Positions 1 to 8,437 of a DNA stretch of 64,000 nucleotides are shown piece after piece. Location: assembly GCA_002347725.1 (NCBI GenBank), contig DDXA01000001.1:1-64000 (forward strand). Reading direction: 5' to 3'. How positions within the stretch are numbered: position 1 is the first letter of the stretch; each line of letters opens with the position of its first letter. Made by a program: the position numbers and the translations under genes. The notes below the pieces were generated by a model. It saw nothing but the letters and a program-made list of their open reading frames with translations, searched no databases and had not been told where the DNA came from. The stretch is from Actinobacteria bacterium UBA2272 (GTDB taxonomy: Bacteria > Actinomycetota > Coriobacteriia > Anaerosomatales > Anaerosomataceae).

Positions 1-307
1 CTGCAAGCCCGGCTCGATCACCCCGCACACCGAGTTCATGGGTCAGGTCTACGTGCTCACGAAGGAGGAAGGCGGCCGTCACACCCCGTTCTTCGACGGT
101 TACCGTCCGCAGTTCTACTTCCGTACCACCGACGTGACCGGCGTGGCGCACCTGCCCGAGGGCACCGAGATGGTCATGCCCGGCGACAACGTCGAGATCC
201 GCGGCGAGCTCATCGGCCCCATCGCGATGGAAGACGGCCTTCGCTTCGCTATCCGCGAAGGTGGTCGCACCGTCGGTTCGGGTCGTGTCACGAAGATCCT
301 CAAGTAG
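1..307 (+). CDS. tuf: Elongation factor Tu, C-terminal fragment
   Basis: 3' end of the GTPase that delivers aminoacyl-tRNA to the ribosome. The frame is open from base 2 and is cut by the window edge, leaving about 101 residues, which is most of domain III. Recognisable family motifs are HTEFMGQVYVLTKEEGGRHT, FFDGYRPQFYFRTTDVTG and the terminal REGGRTVGSGRVTKIL. It ends 32 bp before rpsJ, the usual junction of the str and S10 operons. The identification is secure; the start and GTPase domain lie outside the window. Confidence 0.97.
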   Translation, partial: CKPGSITPHTEFMGQVYVLTKEEGGRHTPFFDGYRPQFYFRTTDVTGVAHLPEGTEMVMPGDNVEIRGELIGPIAMEDGLRFAIREGGRTVGSGRVTKILK

Positions 308-339
308 CTTTCAGTCTGTACAAGACGGAGGTAAGCAAG

Positions 340-648
340 TTGGCGAACCAGAAGATCCGCATCCGGCTCAAGGCGTACGACCACGAGATCGTGGACAAGT
401 CCACGAAGCTCATCGTGGAGACCGCGCAGAAGACGGGCGCCCGTGTGGCGGGACCGATCCCGCTTCCCACCGAGCGCAACCTGTACTGCGTCATCCGCTC
501 GCCGCACGTGAACAAGGACAGCCGCGAGCACTTCGAGATGCGGACGCACAAGCGTCTCATCGACATCCTCGAGCCAACGCCCAAGACGGTCGACTCGCTC
601 ATGCGTCTCGACCTGCCGGCCGGCGTCGACATCGAGATCAAGCTCTAA
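340..648 (+). CDS. rpsJ: 30S ribosomal protein S10
   Basis: First gene of the S10 operon; S10 sits in the 30S head and also acts with NusB in antitermination. The 102 residues match the family length. Visible motifs are IRIRLKAYDHEIVD near the N-terminus, GPIPLPTE, and SPHVNKDSREHFEMRTHKRL. The start is a TTG preceded by GGAGGT at a suitable distance, and the protein then reads MANQKIRIRL as expected. The 106-bp gap to rplC is longer than most in this cluster. Confidence 0.97.
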   Translation: MANQKIRIRLKAYDHEIVDKSTKLIVETAQKTGARVAGPIPLPTERNLYCVIRSPHVNKDSREHFEMRTHKRLIDILEPTPKTVDSLMRLDLPAGVDIEIKL

Positions 649-754
649 GGCACACCCCGGCATCCGCCGGTCGAGAAGAGCGGTCCTCTGGGGAGCGTCG
701 CCGGCGAAGGCGACGTGACGGGTCCTAAAGACCGCGCGACAGAAAGGCACGACG

Positions 755-1375
755 ATGGCAACTGCGATCCTCGGAAGGAAACTGGGCATGACCCAGGTCT
801 GGTCCGATGACGACCGGCTTATCCCGGTCACGGTCATCGAGGCCGGCCCCTGTGTGGTCTCCCAGGTCCGTACCATCGAGCGTGACGGCTACGAGGCCGT
901 CCAGCTCGCGTTCGGCGACGTGAAGGAGTCCCGGGTGAACAAGCCCGAGACCGGCCACTTCGCGAAGGCAGGCGTCGCCCCGAGGCGTTTCGTCGCCGAG
1001 GTCCCCATAGCCGAGGGCGAGAGCTTCAAGCCCGGCCAAGAGGTCACGGTCGACGGCTTCGAGGCGGGCCAGCACGTCCACGTCACCGGCACGAGCAAGG
1101 GCAAAGGCTTCGCCGGTGTCATGAAGCGTCACAACTTCAAGGGTGGTCCCGGCGGCCATGGTTCGCACGCCCACCGCGAGCCCGGCTCGGTCGGTCAGGC
1201 CTCCACGCCATCTCGAATCTTCAAAGGCGTCAGGATGCCGGGCCGCATGGGCGGCGACACCGTCACCGTCCGCAACATCGAGATCGTTCGCGTTGACGCC
1301 GAGCAGCACCTGTTGCTCGTGAAGGGCGCCGTTCCCGGTGGCAAGGACAGTCTCCTGACGATCCGCCTCGCGTAA
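755..1375 (+). CDS. rplC: 50S ribosomal protein L3
   Basis: Large-subunit protein that binds 23S rRNA near the peptidyl-transferase centre and is an early assembly protein. The 206 residues are of normal length. It begins with ILGRKLGMTQVW and carries the conserved loop GTSKGKGFAGVMKRHNFKGG followed by GSHAHREPGSVG and MPGRMGG. It lies second in the S10 operon, with an AGAAAGG ribosome-binding site upstream of the ATG. Confidence 0.97.
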   Translation: MATAILGRKLGMTQVWSDDDRLIPVTVIEAGPCVVSQVRTIERDGYEAVQLAFGDVKESRVNKPETGHFAKAGVAPRRFVAEVPIAEGESFKPGQEVTVDGFEAGQHVHVTGTSKGKGFAGVMKRHNFKGGPGGHGSHAHREPGSVGQASTPSRIFKGVRMPGRMGGDTVTVRNIEIVRVDAEQHLLLVKGAVPGGKDSLLTIRLA

Positions 1376-1417
1376 TCGATCCGGCGGACGTCGGTTTCGT
1401 AACTCAAGGAGTAGACG

Positions 1418-2041
1418 ATGGCAACACTGGAAGTGAAAGACACCGCAGGCAAGAAGGTGGCATCGGCTGAGGTCGCGGACTCCATCTTCGCGATCGAGCC
1501 GAACCCCTTCGCCGTGCACCAGGTCGTGCGCTCGCAGATGGCGGCTCGCCGTCAGGGTACCCAGAGCACCAAGGGGCGCAGCGATGTCTCGGGTGGCGGC
1601 GCCAAGCCGTGGCGCCAGAAGGGCACCGGCCGCGCGCGCCAGGGCTCGATACGCGCCGGTCAGTGGAAGGGCGGCGGAGTCATCTTCGGCCCGACCCCGC
1701 GCAGCTACGCGTTCAAGGTGCCGAACAAGGTCGTGAAGCTTGCCATGCGCAGCGTTCTGTCGGCTAAGAACGCCGACGGTGAGCTCTATGTCATCGACAG
1801 CTTCGGCCTCGATGCTCCCTCGACCAGGCAGGCTGCAGCGATCCTGGCGGCTCTCGGCATCGACCGTCGCGTGACGGTGGTTGTGGATAACGACGACTGG
1901 GATGCGATCAAGTCGCTGCGCAATCTGCCCCGGGTTCGCGTCATCACTGCGTCTGAGGCGAACACCTATGACCTCGTGGACAACGTGTCGCTGCTGTTCA
2001 CGCGGCCGGCACTCGAGTGGCTCGAGGGGGTGCTGAGCTGA
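1418..2041 (+). CDS. rplD: 50S ribosomal protein L4
   Basis: Binds 23S rRNA and lines the exit tunnel; in enterobacteria it also autoregulates the S10 operon, which cannot be judged here. The 207 residues include the loop signature RRQGTQSTKGRSDVSGGGAK and PWRQKGTGRARQGS, then GGGVIFGPTPRSY. The TGA stop overlaps the ATG of rplW as TGATG, indicating translational coupling. AAGGAG precedes the ATG. Confidence 0.97.
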   Translation: MATLEVKDTAGKKVASAEVADSIFAIEPNPFAVHQVVRSQMAARRQGTQSTKGRSDVSGGGAKPWRQKGTGRARQGSIRAGQWKGGGVIFGPTPRSYAFKVPNKVVKLAMRSVLSAKNADGELYVIDSFGLDAPSTRQAAAILAALGIDRRVTVVVDNDDWDAIKSLRNLPRVRVITASEANTYDLVDNVSLLFTRPALEWLEGVLS

Positions 2042-2325
2042 TGAATGCACATGACGTCATCATCCGGCCGATCGTGTCGGAGAAGAGCTACGATCTGATG
2101 GAGCAGGGCCGGTACACCTTCGAGGTGCACCGCGATGCGGTGAAGGAGCAGATCGCCCAGGCGATCGAGGAGATCTTCAACGTGCGGGTCGAGAAGGTCA
2201 ACACGATGAATGTCTCTGGTAAACCGCGGAGACTTCGCTACAATAAGGGATTGTCGCGCTCATGGAAGAAGGCGATCGTCACCCTGAAGGCAGGGGACAC
2301 GATCGATTTGTTCGCCGGCCGGTAA
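2041..2325 (+). CDS. rplW: 50S ribosomal protein L23
   Basis: L23 sits at the tunnel exit and docks trigger factor and SRP. From the ATG at 2041 the protein is 94 residues (MNAHDVIIRPIVSEKSYDLM), the family length; a longer in-frame reading from 2017 lies inside rplD and is rejected. The motif VNTMNVSGKPRR is typical. Start and upstream stop overlap by one base. A 144-bp gap with a short hairpin separates it from rplB. Confidence 0.96.
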   Translation: MNAHDVIIRPIVSEKSYDLMEQGRYTFEVHRDAVKEQIAQAIEEIFNVRVEKVNTMNVSGKPRRLRYNKGLSRSWKKAIVTLKAGDTIDLFAGR

Positions 2326-2472
2326 CCCAGGCACTCCCGTTTGTGCGGGAGCGTGAGGGTACATGGAGCCGCCCGGCACCGTGGTAGGAACTGAGTCCGG
2401 CGTCGGACCGCGTGAGGGAGCACTGAGCCTCGCGAGTCCCAGCGGTCTGGCAATCGGACGGAAGGAGAGATG

Positions 2473-3303
2473 ATGGGACTGAAAAGGTACAAGCCGACCT
2501 CACCGGGTCGTCGTTTTCAGACGGTCTCCGATTTCTCGGAGATCACGACGACGACGCCCGAGAAGTCGCTGTTGGAGCCGCTGCCCAAGCGTGGCGGCCG
2601 CAACAACAACGGCCGCATCACCACGCGGCATCAGGGTGGCGGTCATAAGCGTCAGTACCGCAAGATCGACTTCAAGCGGAACAAGGACGGCATTCCCGCC
2701 AAGGTCGCGACGATCGAGTACGACCCGAACCGGTCGGCCCGCATCGCGCTGCTGCACTACGCCGATGGCGAGAAGCGCTACATCCTCGCGCCCGAGAAGC
2801 TCGGTGTGGGCGATGTCGTGCTCTCGGGTCCGGACGCCGACATCAAGCCGGGCAACGCGCTGCCACTCGAGAACATCCCGACGGGTACCGTCGTGCATGC
2901 GATCGAGCTGCAGCCGGGCAAGGGTGCTGCGATCGCTCGCTCGGCAGGCACCTCGGCGCAGCTCATCGGTAAGGAAGGCCCCAACGCGATCCTGCGTATG
3001 CCCTCTTCCGAGATGCGCATGGTCCGGCTGTCGTGCCGCGCCACGGTCGGCGAAGTGGGCAACAGCGATCATGCGAACATCTCGATCGGCAAGGCCGGTC
3101 GCAACCGCCATCTCGGCAAGCGACCGACCGTGCGTGGTACTGCGATGAACCCGGTCGACCACCCGCACGGTGGTGGCGAGGGCAAGAACAAGACCGCCGG
3201 TCGTCACCCGGTCACGCCGTGGGGCGTCCCCACCAAGGGTCACCGCACGCGCTCCAAGACCAACGCGTCCGATCGGATGATCATCCGCCGCCGCAAGAAG
3301 TAG
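2473..3303 (+). CDS. rplB: 50S ribosomal protein L2
   Basis: L2 is a primary 23S rRNA binder needed for subunit joining and peptidyl transfer. The protein is 276 residues from the second of two adjacent ATGs; I choose 2473 because the AAGGAG at 2462-2467 is then 5 bases away rather than 2, and because family members start MGLKRYKP. Motifs include GRNNNGRITTRHQGGGHK, the RGTAMNPVDHPHGGGEG segment near the functional histidine, and a basic C-terminus. Confidence 0.96.
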   Translation: MGLKRYKPTSPGRRFQTVSDFSEITTTTPEKSLLEPLPKRGGRNNNGRITTRHQGGGHKRQYRKIDFKRNKDGIPAKVATIEYDPNRSARIALLHYADGEKRYILAPEKLGVGDVVLSGPDADIKPGNALPLENIPTGTVVHAIELQPGKGAAIARSAGTSAQLIGKEGPNAILRMPSSEMRMVRLSCRATVGEVGNSDHANISIGKAGRNRHLGKRPTVRGTAMNPVDHPHGGGEGKNKTAGRHPVTPWGVPTKGHRTRSKTNASDRMIIRRRKK

Positions 3304-3321
3304 CGGGATAGGGAGTAAGAG

Positions 3322-3597
3322 ATGAGCAGAAGCCTGAAGAAGGGACCCTACGTCGAGCCGCGGCTCCTGAAGCGTATTCAGGACATGAACGAGGCAGGCG
3401 AGAAGCGGGTCATCAAGACGTGGTCGCGTGCGTCAACCATCTTCCCGGAGATGGTTGGTCACACGGTCGCCGTACACGACGGCCGCAAGCATGTACCGGT
3501 GTACGTCACCGAGTCGATGGTGGGTCACAAGTTCGGCGAGTTCTCCCCGACGCGCACGTTCCGCGGCCATGCGGCCGACAGGAAGGGCAAGCGCTAG
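3322..3597 (+). CDS. rpsS: 30S ribosomal protein S19
   Basis: S19 sits in the 30S head and contacts the A-site finger. The 91 residues start MSRSLKKGPYVEPRLLK and contain the family signature IFPEMVGHTVAVHDGRKHVP followed by VTESMVGHKFGEFSPTRTF. The gene is 18 bp after rplB, with GGGAG upstream. The 73-bp gap to rplV shows nothing I can name. Confidence 0.97.
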   Translation: MSRSLKKGPYVEPRLLKRIQDMNEAGEKRVIKTWSRASTIFPEMVGHTVAVHDGRKHVPVYVTESMVGHKFGEFSPTRTFRGHAADRKGKR

Positions 3598-3670
3598 GGC
3601 AGAGCACGTGTCACTGAACCCGGCTGCGCGTCACTACGCGTGTCGGATGACGGTCGGAGGTCTTGAGTAG

Positions 3671-4012
3671 ATGGAAGCCAGAGCTACCGCAAAGTTCGTG
3701 AGGGTGAGCCCGCGCAAGGCGCGCGAGGTCGTCGACCTCGTCCGGGGCAAGTCTGTCCCTGACGCCGAGGCGATCCTCAAGTTCACCCCCCGCGCTGCTG
3801 CGGAGGTCGTCGGCAAGGTCGTGCACAGTGCCGCGGCCAACGCCGAGAAGCAGCACCGCATCAGGCCCGAGACGCTCTTCGTCTCCGAGGCGTACGTGAA
3901 CGAAGGTCCGACGATCAAGCGCATCCGCCCGCGCGCCATGGGCCGTGCGTTCCGCATCAACAAGCGCACGAGCCACATCACGGTGGTCGTGAAGCAGCGA
4001 GAGGAGGCGTAA
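3671..4012 (+). CDS. rplV: 50S ribosomal protein L22
   Basis: L22 contributes a beta-hairpin to the exit-tunnel constriction. The 113 residues include KFVRVSPRKAREVVDLVRGK at the start and the hairpin region GPTIKRIRPRAMGRAFRINK, both diagnostic. No unusual insertion is seen in the hairpin, which can be altered in macrolide-resistant strains. The gene ends 4 bp before rpsC. Confidence 0.97.
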   Translation: MEARATAKFVRVSPRKAREVVDLVRGKSVPDAEAILKFTPRAAAEVVGKVVHSAAANAEKQHRIRPETLFVSEAYVNEGPTIKRIRPRAMGRAFRINKRTSHITVVVKQREEA

Positions 4013-4016
4013 GGCG

Positions 4017-4754
4017 ATGGGTCAGAAAGTCCAGCCGATAGGGTTCCGTCTCGGTATCACCGAGGAGTGGCGAAGCCGCTGGTTCCAGGACAAGGGCTAC
4101 AGCAAGACGCTCGCTGAGGACCTCGCGCTGCGCAAGTACCTGCAGGCGAAGCTGAAGCGCGCCGCGGTGTCGCGCATCGATATCGAGCGCAAGGGCGACA
4201 AGGTCTTCGTCGAGGTATGGACGGCCCGCCCGGGCATCGTCATCGGCAAGAAGGGCGCCGAGGTCGATACGCTCCGCAAGGATCTCGAGAAGCTCGCCGG
4301 TCACCCCGTGGCCGTGAACATCGTCGAGATCAAGCGCCCGGAGCTCGACGCCACACTCGTGGCGCAGAGCGTGGCCGACCAGCTCGTGGCGCGCGTGTCG
4401 TTCCGCCGCGCGATGAAGAAGGCAGTCACCAGCGCGATGAAGAGCGGTGCGCTCGGCATCCGGATCCAATGCTCGGGTCGTCTCGGCGGCGCTGAGATGG
4501 GTCGCCGTGAGTGGTATCGCGAGGGTCGCGTCCCGCTTCACACCCTGCGCGCGAAGATCGACTACGGTACGACCGATGCCGTAACCACGTTTGGCGTCGT
4601 CGGCGTGAAGGTCTGGGTCTACCGGGGCGATAAGCTTCCGGGCCAGACGATGACTGCCGCCGAGGAAGCCGCGCTCGTCGAGCGTCCCCGCCCGGATCGC
4701 GATCGCCCGCGTGGCCGTCGCGGCGCTGGCGCCGGAAACGGAAGGAGAGGCTAG
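4017..4754 (+). CDS. rpsC: 30S ribosomal protein S3
   Basis: S3 lies at the mRNA entry channel and helps unwind mRNA. The 245 residues begin MGQKVQPIGFRLGI and contain the KH-domain core PGIVIGKKGAEVDTLRKDL and the C-terminal GRLGGAEMGRREWYREGRVP. The C-terminus ends in an Arg/Gly-rich tail (RPRPDRDRPRGRRGAG), a length-variable extension common in actinobacteria. Its stop abuts the ATG of rplP with no gap. Confidence 0.97.
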   Translation: MGQKVQPIGFRLGITEEWRSRWFQDKGYSKTLAEDLALRKYLQAKLKRAAVSRIDIERKGDKVFVEVWTARPGIVIGKKGAEVDTLRKDLEKLAGHPVAVNIVEIKRPELDATLVAQSVADQLVARVSFRRAMKKAVTSAMKSGALGIRIQCSGRLGGAEMGRREWYREGRVPLHTLRAKIDYGTTDAVTTFGVVGVKVWVYRGDKLPGQTMTAAEEAALVERPRPDRDRPRGRRGAGAGNGRRG

Positions 4755-5180
4755 ATGCTGCTTCCCAAGCGAGTCAAGCACCGCAAGGTGATGCGCGGTT
4801 CGCGCAAGGGCATCGCCAAGGGTGGTACGGAGATCGCGTTCGGCGACTTCGGCCTCAAAGCCCTCGAGCCTGCGTGGATCACCAACCGCCAGATCGAGGC
4901 GGCCCGTGTCGCGATGACGCGGTACATGAAGCGTGGCGGTAAAGTCTGGATCAACATCTTCCCGGACAAGCCCGTGACGCAGAAGCCGGCCGAGACCCGT
5001 ATGGGCTCGGGCAAGGGTAACCCCGAGAAGTGGGTTGCCGTGGTCAAGCCTGGCCGCATCATGTTCGAGGTGGCAGGCGTAAGCGAAGAGGTTGCGAAAG
5101 AGGCAATGCGGCTGGCTGCTCAGAAGCTGCCGATCAAGTGCAAGTTCGTGACCCGCTCCGACAGTGGCGGTGAAGGATAG
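4755..5180 (+). CDS. rplP: 50S ribosomal protein L16
   Basis: L16 binds near the A-site and is needed late in 50S assembly. The 141 residues carry MLLPKRVKHRKVMRG, the signature TRYMKRGGKVWINIFPDKPV and MGSGKGNPEKWVAVVKPGRI. It starts directly after the rpsC stop and ends directly before rpmC, so the three genes are probably translationally coupled. Confidence 0.97.
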   Translation: MLLPKRVKHRKVMRGSRKGIAKGGTEIAFGDFGLKALEPAWITNRQIEAARVAMTRYMKRGGKVWINIFPDKPVTQKPAETRMGSGKGNPEKWVAVVKPGRIMFEVAGVSEEVAKEAMRLAAQKLPIKCKFVTRSDSGGEG

Positions 5181-5390
5181 ATGAAAGCTACAGAGATCAG
5201 GGACCTTGCGGAGACCGAGATCGCCGACAAGCTGAAGGAACGCCGGACGGAGCTCTTCAACCTCCGGTTCCAGCTTGCCACCGGCCAGCTCGATAACCCG
5301 CACCGCATCAACGTGGTCAAGAAGGACATAGCACGCCTGCACACTGAGCTGCGTGCCCGTGAGATCGCGGCCGCGAAGCCCCAGGCGTAA
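5181..5390 (+). CDS. rpmC: 50S ribosomal protein L29
   Basis: Small tunnel-exit protein beside L23. The 69 residues form the expected two-helix hairpin with ELFNLRFQLATGQLDNPHRI and KKDIARLHTELR. It starts immediately after rplP and is followed by rpsQ after 15 bp that contain an AGGAGG ribosome-binding site. Confidence 0.96.
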   Translation: MKATEIRDLAETEIADKLKERRTELFNLRFQLATGQLDNPHRINVVKKDIARLHTELRAREIAAAKPQA

Positions 5391-5405
5391 GTAGGAGGAC
5401 GGTAG

Positions 5406-5666
5406 ATGAGCACCGAGCGTAACAGCCGCAAGGAGCGACAGGGCGTGGTCGTCTCGGCCGGCGCCGACAAGACGTGCGTCGTCAAGGTCGAGGCGCGCAA
5501 GCGCCACCCGCTCTACGGCAAGATGATCACCCGATCCACGAAGTTCCACACGCACGACGAGAACAACGAGTGCGGAGTCGGTGACGTCGTCCGCATCATG
5601 GAGACGCGTCCGATCTCCAAGATGAAGCGCTGGCGCCTGATCGAGATCGTCGAGAAGGCCAAGTAA
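5406..5666 (+). CDS. rpsQ: 30S ribosomal protein S17
   Basis: Primary 16S rRNA binder with an OB fold. The 86 residues include RQGVVVSAGADKTCVVKVE, HPLYGKMITRSTKFHTHDE and the C-terminal RPISKMKRWRLIEIVEKAK. It is the last gene of the S10 operon; the 71-bp gap to rplN marks the boundary to the spc operon, but I see no obvious terminator there, so read-through is likely. Confidence 0.97.
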   Translation: MSTERNSRKERQGVVVSAGADKTCVVKVEARKRHPLYGKMITRSTKFHTHDENNECGVGDVVRIMETRPISKMKRWRLIEIVEKAK

Positions 5667-5737
5667 CCACGCCGAGGCGGTCCTCTCGGGAGCGGATATG
5701 GCTGCCCGACGACCGGATGAGTGACGGAGGAAGAACG

Positions 5738-6106
5738 ATGATCCAGGCGGAGACCCGGCTCAAAGTGGCCGACAACTCCGGAGCGCGCAAGGTGGCCTGC
5801 ATCAAGGTCCTCGGCGGCTCCAAGAGGCGCTATGCGTACGTCGGCGACACCATTGTGTGCGCCGTGAAGGAGGCCACGCCCAACGGCGCGGTCAAGAAGG
5901 GCGACGTGGTGCGCGCTGTCGTTGTCCGCTGTAAGAAGGAAGTCCGGCGTCCCGACGGCAGCTACATCAAGTTCGACGAGAACGCTGCCGTCATCATCGA
6001 TCCCCAGGGCAACCCGCGTGGTACGCGTATCTTCGGGCCGGTCGCGCGCGAGCTGCGCGATCGCAAGTACATGAAGATCGTGTCGCTGGCGCCCGAGGTT
6101 CTCTAG
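5738..6106 (+). CDS. rplN: 50S ribosomal protein L14
   Basis: L14 binds 23S rRNA at the subunit interface and is the docking site of silencing factor RsfS. I start at the ATG at 5738 (MIQAETRLKVADNSGAR, 122 residues) because GGAGG at 5726-5730 serves it and the family starts this way; an in-frame ATG at 5717 precedes the ribosome-binding site. The signature GDTIVCAVKEATPNGAVKKG and RGTRIFGPVARELRD are present. Confidence 0.97.
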   Translation: MIQAETRLKVADNSGARKVACIKVLGGSKRRYAYVGDTIVCAVKEATPNGAVKKGDVVRAVVVRCKKEVRRPDGSYIKFDENAAVIIDPQGNPRGTRIFGPVARELRDRKYMKIVSLAPEVL

Positions 6107-6122
6107 GAGGCTTGAGAACAGC

Positions 6123-6446
6123 ATGTCGAAGTCACTGACGATCCGCAAAGGCGACCGGGTGCGCGTTCTCACCGGCAAGGACAAGGGCAAAGAGGGCAAG
6201 GTCCTCCGCTCGATGCCGGAGAAAGAACGCGTCGTGGTCGAGAACGTTCACATGATCAAGAAGCACACCCGCCCCAGCCAGAAGAACCAGCAGGGCGGCA
6301 TCATCGAGATGGAAGGCACGATTCACGTCTCGAACCTGATGCTCATCTGTCCGAGCTGTGCTCAGCCGACGCGTGTCGGTCGGCGTCGGGAAGATGGCCT
6401 TCGCATCCGCACGTGCAAGAAATGCGGTAAGGATATCGACAAGTAG
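6123..6446 (+). CDS. rplX: 50S ribosomal protein L24, with Cys4 C-terminus
   Basis: Assembly initiator protein of the 50S subunit with a KOW motif (IRKGDRVRVLTGKDKGKEGK). The 107-residue form carries CPSC near residue 78 and CKKC near residue 98, a C-terminal zinc-ribbon-like extension found in many non-proteobacterial L24 proteins. Zn dependence is inferred from the cysteines. Other cysteine-bearing proteins in this cluster are S14, S4, L36 and adenylate kinase. Confidence 0.96.
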   Translation: MSKSLTIRKGDRVRVLTGKDKGKEGKVLRSMPEKERVVVENVHMIKKHTRPSQKNQQGGIIEMEGTIHVSNLMLICPSCAQPTRVGRRREDGLRIRTCKKCGKDIDK

Positions 6447-6532
6447 CATCACGCGGTCGCTCCGCGATCGCTTACGGCAAGTCCCGCCGGGTCGGAAATC
6501 CGTCGGGCACACGATAAACGGAGGTACAACGA

Positions 6533-7075
6533 GTGGTGCCACGGTTCAAAGAGAAGTACCGCACGGAGGTCATGCCGGCGCTCATGGAGCGCTTCGGCTA
6601 CGCCAACGTGCACCAGGTTCCACGGCTCGAGAAGATCGTCTTGAACATGGGCGTGGGCGCCGCGACACAGGACGCCAAGCTGCTGGAGAACGCCGTCAGC
6701 GACATGACGATCATCTCGGGGCAGAAGCCGGCGATCACCAGGGCTAAGAAGTCCATCGCGAGCTTCAAGCTTCGCGAGGGCATGGCCGTCGGCTGCAAGG
6801 TCACCCTTCGCGGTGACCGCATGTGGGAGTTTGCGGACCGCCTGATGTCAACAGCCCTCCCGCGCATCCGCGACTTCCGCGGCGTGAGCGACAAGGCGTT
6901 CGACGGTCGAGGCAACTACTCTCTCGGCGTCAATGAGCAGCTGATCTTCCCCGAGATCGACTACGACAAGGTCGACAAGATCCGGGGCATGGACATCACG
7001 TTCGTCACGAGTGCGAAGACAGACGCGGAGTGCCGGGCGCTTCTCGAGGCGTTCGGATTCCCGTTCAAGCGATAG
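6533..7075 (+). CDS. rplE: 50S ribosomal protein L5
   Basis: 5S rRNA-binding protein of the central protuberance. The 180 residues include PRLEKIVLNMGVG, GQKPAITRAKKSIASFKLRE, GCKVTLRGDRMWEFADRL and the NYSLGVNEQLIFPEI segment. The start is GTG at 6533, 8 bases after GGAGG; a second GTG follows directly and cannot be excluded. The 86-bp gap from rplX holds only this ribosome-binding site as a recognisable element. Confidence 0.96.
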   Translation: MVPRFKEKYRTEVMPALMERFGYANVHQVPRLEKIVLNMGVGAATQDAKLLENAVSDMTIISGQKPAITRAKKSIASFKLREGMAVGCKVTLRGDRMWEFADRLMSTALPRIRDFRGVSDKAFDGRGNYSLGVNEQLIFPEIDYDKVDKIRGMDITFVTSAKTDAECRALLEAFGFPFKR

Positions 7076-7131
7076 AGAAGACGTGGACGCGGCCGCGTTA
7101 GGCGGGCGTCCTCTTCAAGGAGGTAAGGCAC

Positions 7132-7317
7132 GTGGCAAAGAAGTCGATGATCGCCAAGGCCAAGCGCAAGCCGAAGTTCGGCGTCCGCGCGGTCAACCGC
7201 TGCAACCGCTGTGGTCGGCCCCGCGCTTTCTACCGCCAGTTCGGTCTGTGCCGCGTGTGCGTGCGCGAACTGGCAAGCCGCGGCGAGCTGCCCGGAGTCC
7301 GCAAGGCCAGCTGGTAG
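7132..7317 (+). CDS. rpsN: 30S ribosomal protein S14, zinc-binding (type Z)
   Basis: Small 61-residue S14 of the zinc-containing type, located in the 30S head. It shows CNRCGRPRAFYRQFGLCRVC, i.e. two CxxC pairs, and the family-typical LPGVRKASW C-terminus. The start is GTG with AAGGAGGT upstream. Zinc-free paralogues exist in many actinobacteria for zinc starvation; none is in this window. Confidence 0.96.
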   Translation: MAKKSMIAKAKRKPKFGVRAVNRCNRCGRPRAFYRQFGLCRVCVRELASRGELPGVRKASW

Positions 7318-7420
7318 GCCGAAGCAGCGACCGAGGGCGGTCGATCCGACAGGCATACCGGCCACGGGCCGGCGTGAACCGACGGGTCGGACGGTCAAGG
7401 ACCATAGGAGGAGTACTGAC

Positions 7421-7819
7421 ATGAGCATGACGGATCCCATCGCAGATATGCTGACGCGCGTGCGCAATGCCAACTCTGCGTTCCAGGAGAGCACCACGAT
7501 GCCCTCCTCGAAGAAGCTCGTCGCGATTGCGAAGATCATGAAAGACGAAGGCTATATCGTGGACTATGAAGTCGCCCCGGGTGAACCGCAGGCGGCTCTG
7601 ACGATCACCTTGAAGTACGGGCCGAAGAAGCAGCGCACCATCACCGGTATCCGCCGCATCAGCAAGCCCGGCCTGCGCGTGTACGCGAAGAAGGACGAGT
7701 TGCCGCGCGTTCTCGGCGGTCTCGGCATCGCGGTCATCTCCACGTCGCAGGGTGTCATGACCGAGAAGCATGCCCGCGCCGCCGGCGTGGGCGGCGAAGT
7801 CATCGCCTACATCTGGTAG
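7421..7819 (+). CDS. rpsH: 30S ribosomal protein S8
   Basis: Primary 16S rRNA binder and, in some bacteria, repressor of the spc operon. From ATG at 7421 it is 132 residues starting MSMTDPIADMLTRVRNAN, the family start; the open frame extends further upstream but without support. C-terminal motifs are RRISKPGLRVYAKKDELPRV and ISTSQGVMTEKHARAAGVGG. GGAGGAG lies 8-13 bases upstream of the ATG. Confidence 0.97.
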   Translation: MSMTDPIADMLTRVRNANSAFQESTTMPSSKKLVAIAKIMKDEGYIVDYEVAPGEPQAALTITLKYGPKKQRTITGIRRISKPGLRVYAKKDELPRVLGGLGIAVISTSQGVMTEKHARAAGVGGEVIAYIW

Positions 7820-7846
7820 TCGGACCGGAGACGAAAGGAGCAAGCC

Positions 7847-8383
7847 GTGTCCCGTATCGGCAAGCAGCCCATCCCGGTCCCAGCCGGTGTGGAAGTGACT
7901 ATCGAGGGATCGCAGGTGACGGTGAAGGGCCCCAAGGGCACCCTCTCGCAGTCGTTCGATCCCGCAATGGAGATCACCCTCGAAGACGGCATGGTCTACG
8001 TCCGGCGTCCGAATGACGAGCGTCGCAACCGGAGCCTCCACGGCCTGACGCGTACGCTCGTGTCGAACATGGTCACGGGTGTCTCGGAGGGCTTCAAAAA
8101 GGACCTCGAGATCGTGGGTGTCGGGTACCGTGCCGTGCTCAAGGGCACGGACCTCGATCTGTCACTCGGTTTGAGCCACCCTATGGTGGTCTCCGCTGAG
8201 GACGGCATCACGTTCGAGGTTCCCGCCCCGAACCGTATCTCGGTCTCGGGTATCGACAAGCAGCGTGTCGGACAGGTCGCCGCGGAGATCCGCAAGATCC
8301 GTCCGCCTGAGCCGTATAAGGGCAAGGGCATCCGCTACGCGGGCGAGCACGTTCGTCGCAAGGTCGGCAAGGCTGCCAAGTAG
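7847..8383 (+). CDS. rplF: 50S ribosomal protein L6
   Basis: Large-subunit protein near the sarcin-ricin loop, made of two similar domains. The 178 residues start at a GTG behind AAAGGAG and read MSRIGKQPIPVPAGVEVTIE; the C-terminal signature PEPYKGKGIRYAGEHVRRKV is complete. Confidence 0.97.
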   Translation: MSRIGKQPIPVPAGVEVTIEGSQVTVKGPKGTLSQSFDPAMEITLEDGMVYVRRPNDERRNRSLHGLTRTLVSNMVTGVSEGFKKDLEIVGVGYRAVLKGTDLDLSLGLSHPMVVSAEDGITFEVPAPNRISVSGIDKQRVGQVAAEIRKIRPPEPYKGKGIRYAGEHVRRKVGKAAK

Positions 8384-8437
8384 TGATCGCAGACCGCGCC
8401 GTTTCATCGGCGTGAGACAGAGGAGTTAGGACGGAAC

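Noticed and set aside
725..2050. A 441-codon minus-strand frame opposite rplC and rplD.
   Set aside because: Both plus-strand genes are unmistakable ribosomal proteins in conserved order; the antisense frame is a GC artefact.
2326..2469. The 144-bp rplW-rplB gap as a site for a small gene or terminator.
   Set aside because: It holds only short imperfect hairpins (6-bp CTCCCG/CGGGAG and a 5-bp GTCCG/CGGAC). No frame has a convincing start, and transcription must continue through the S10 operon.
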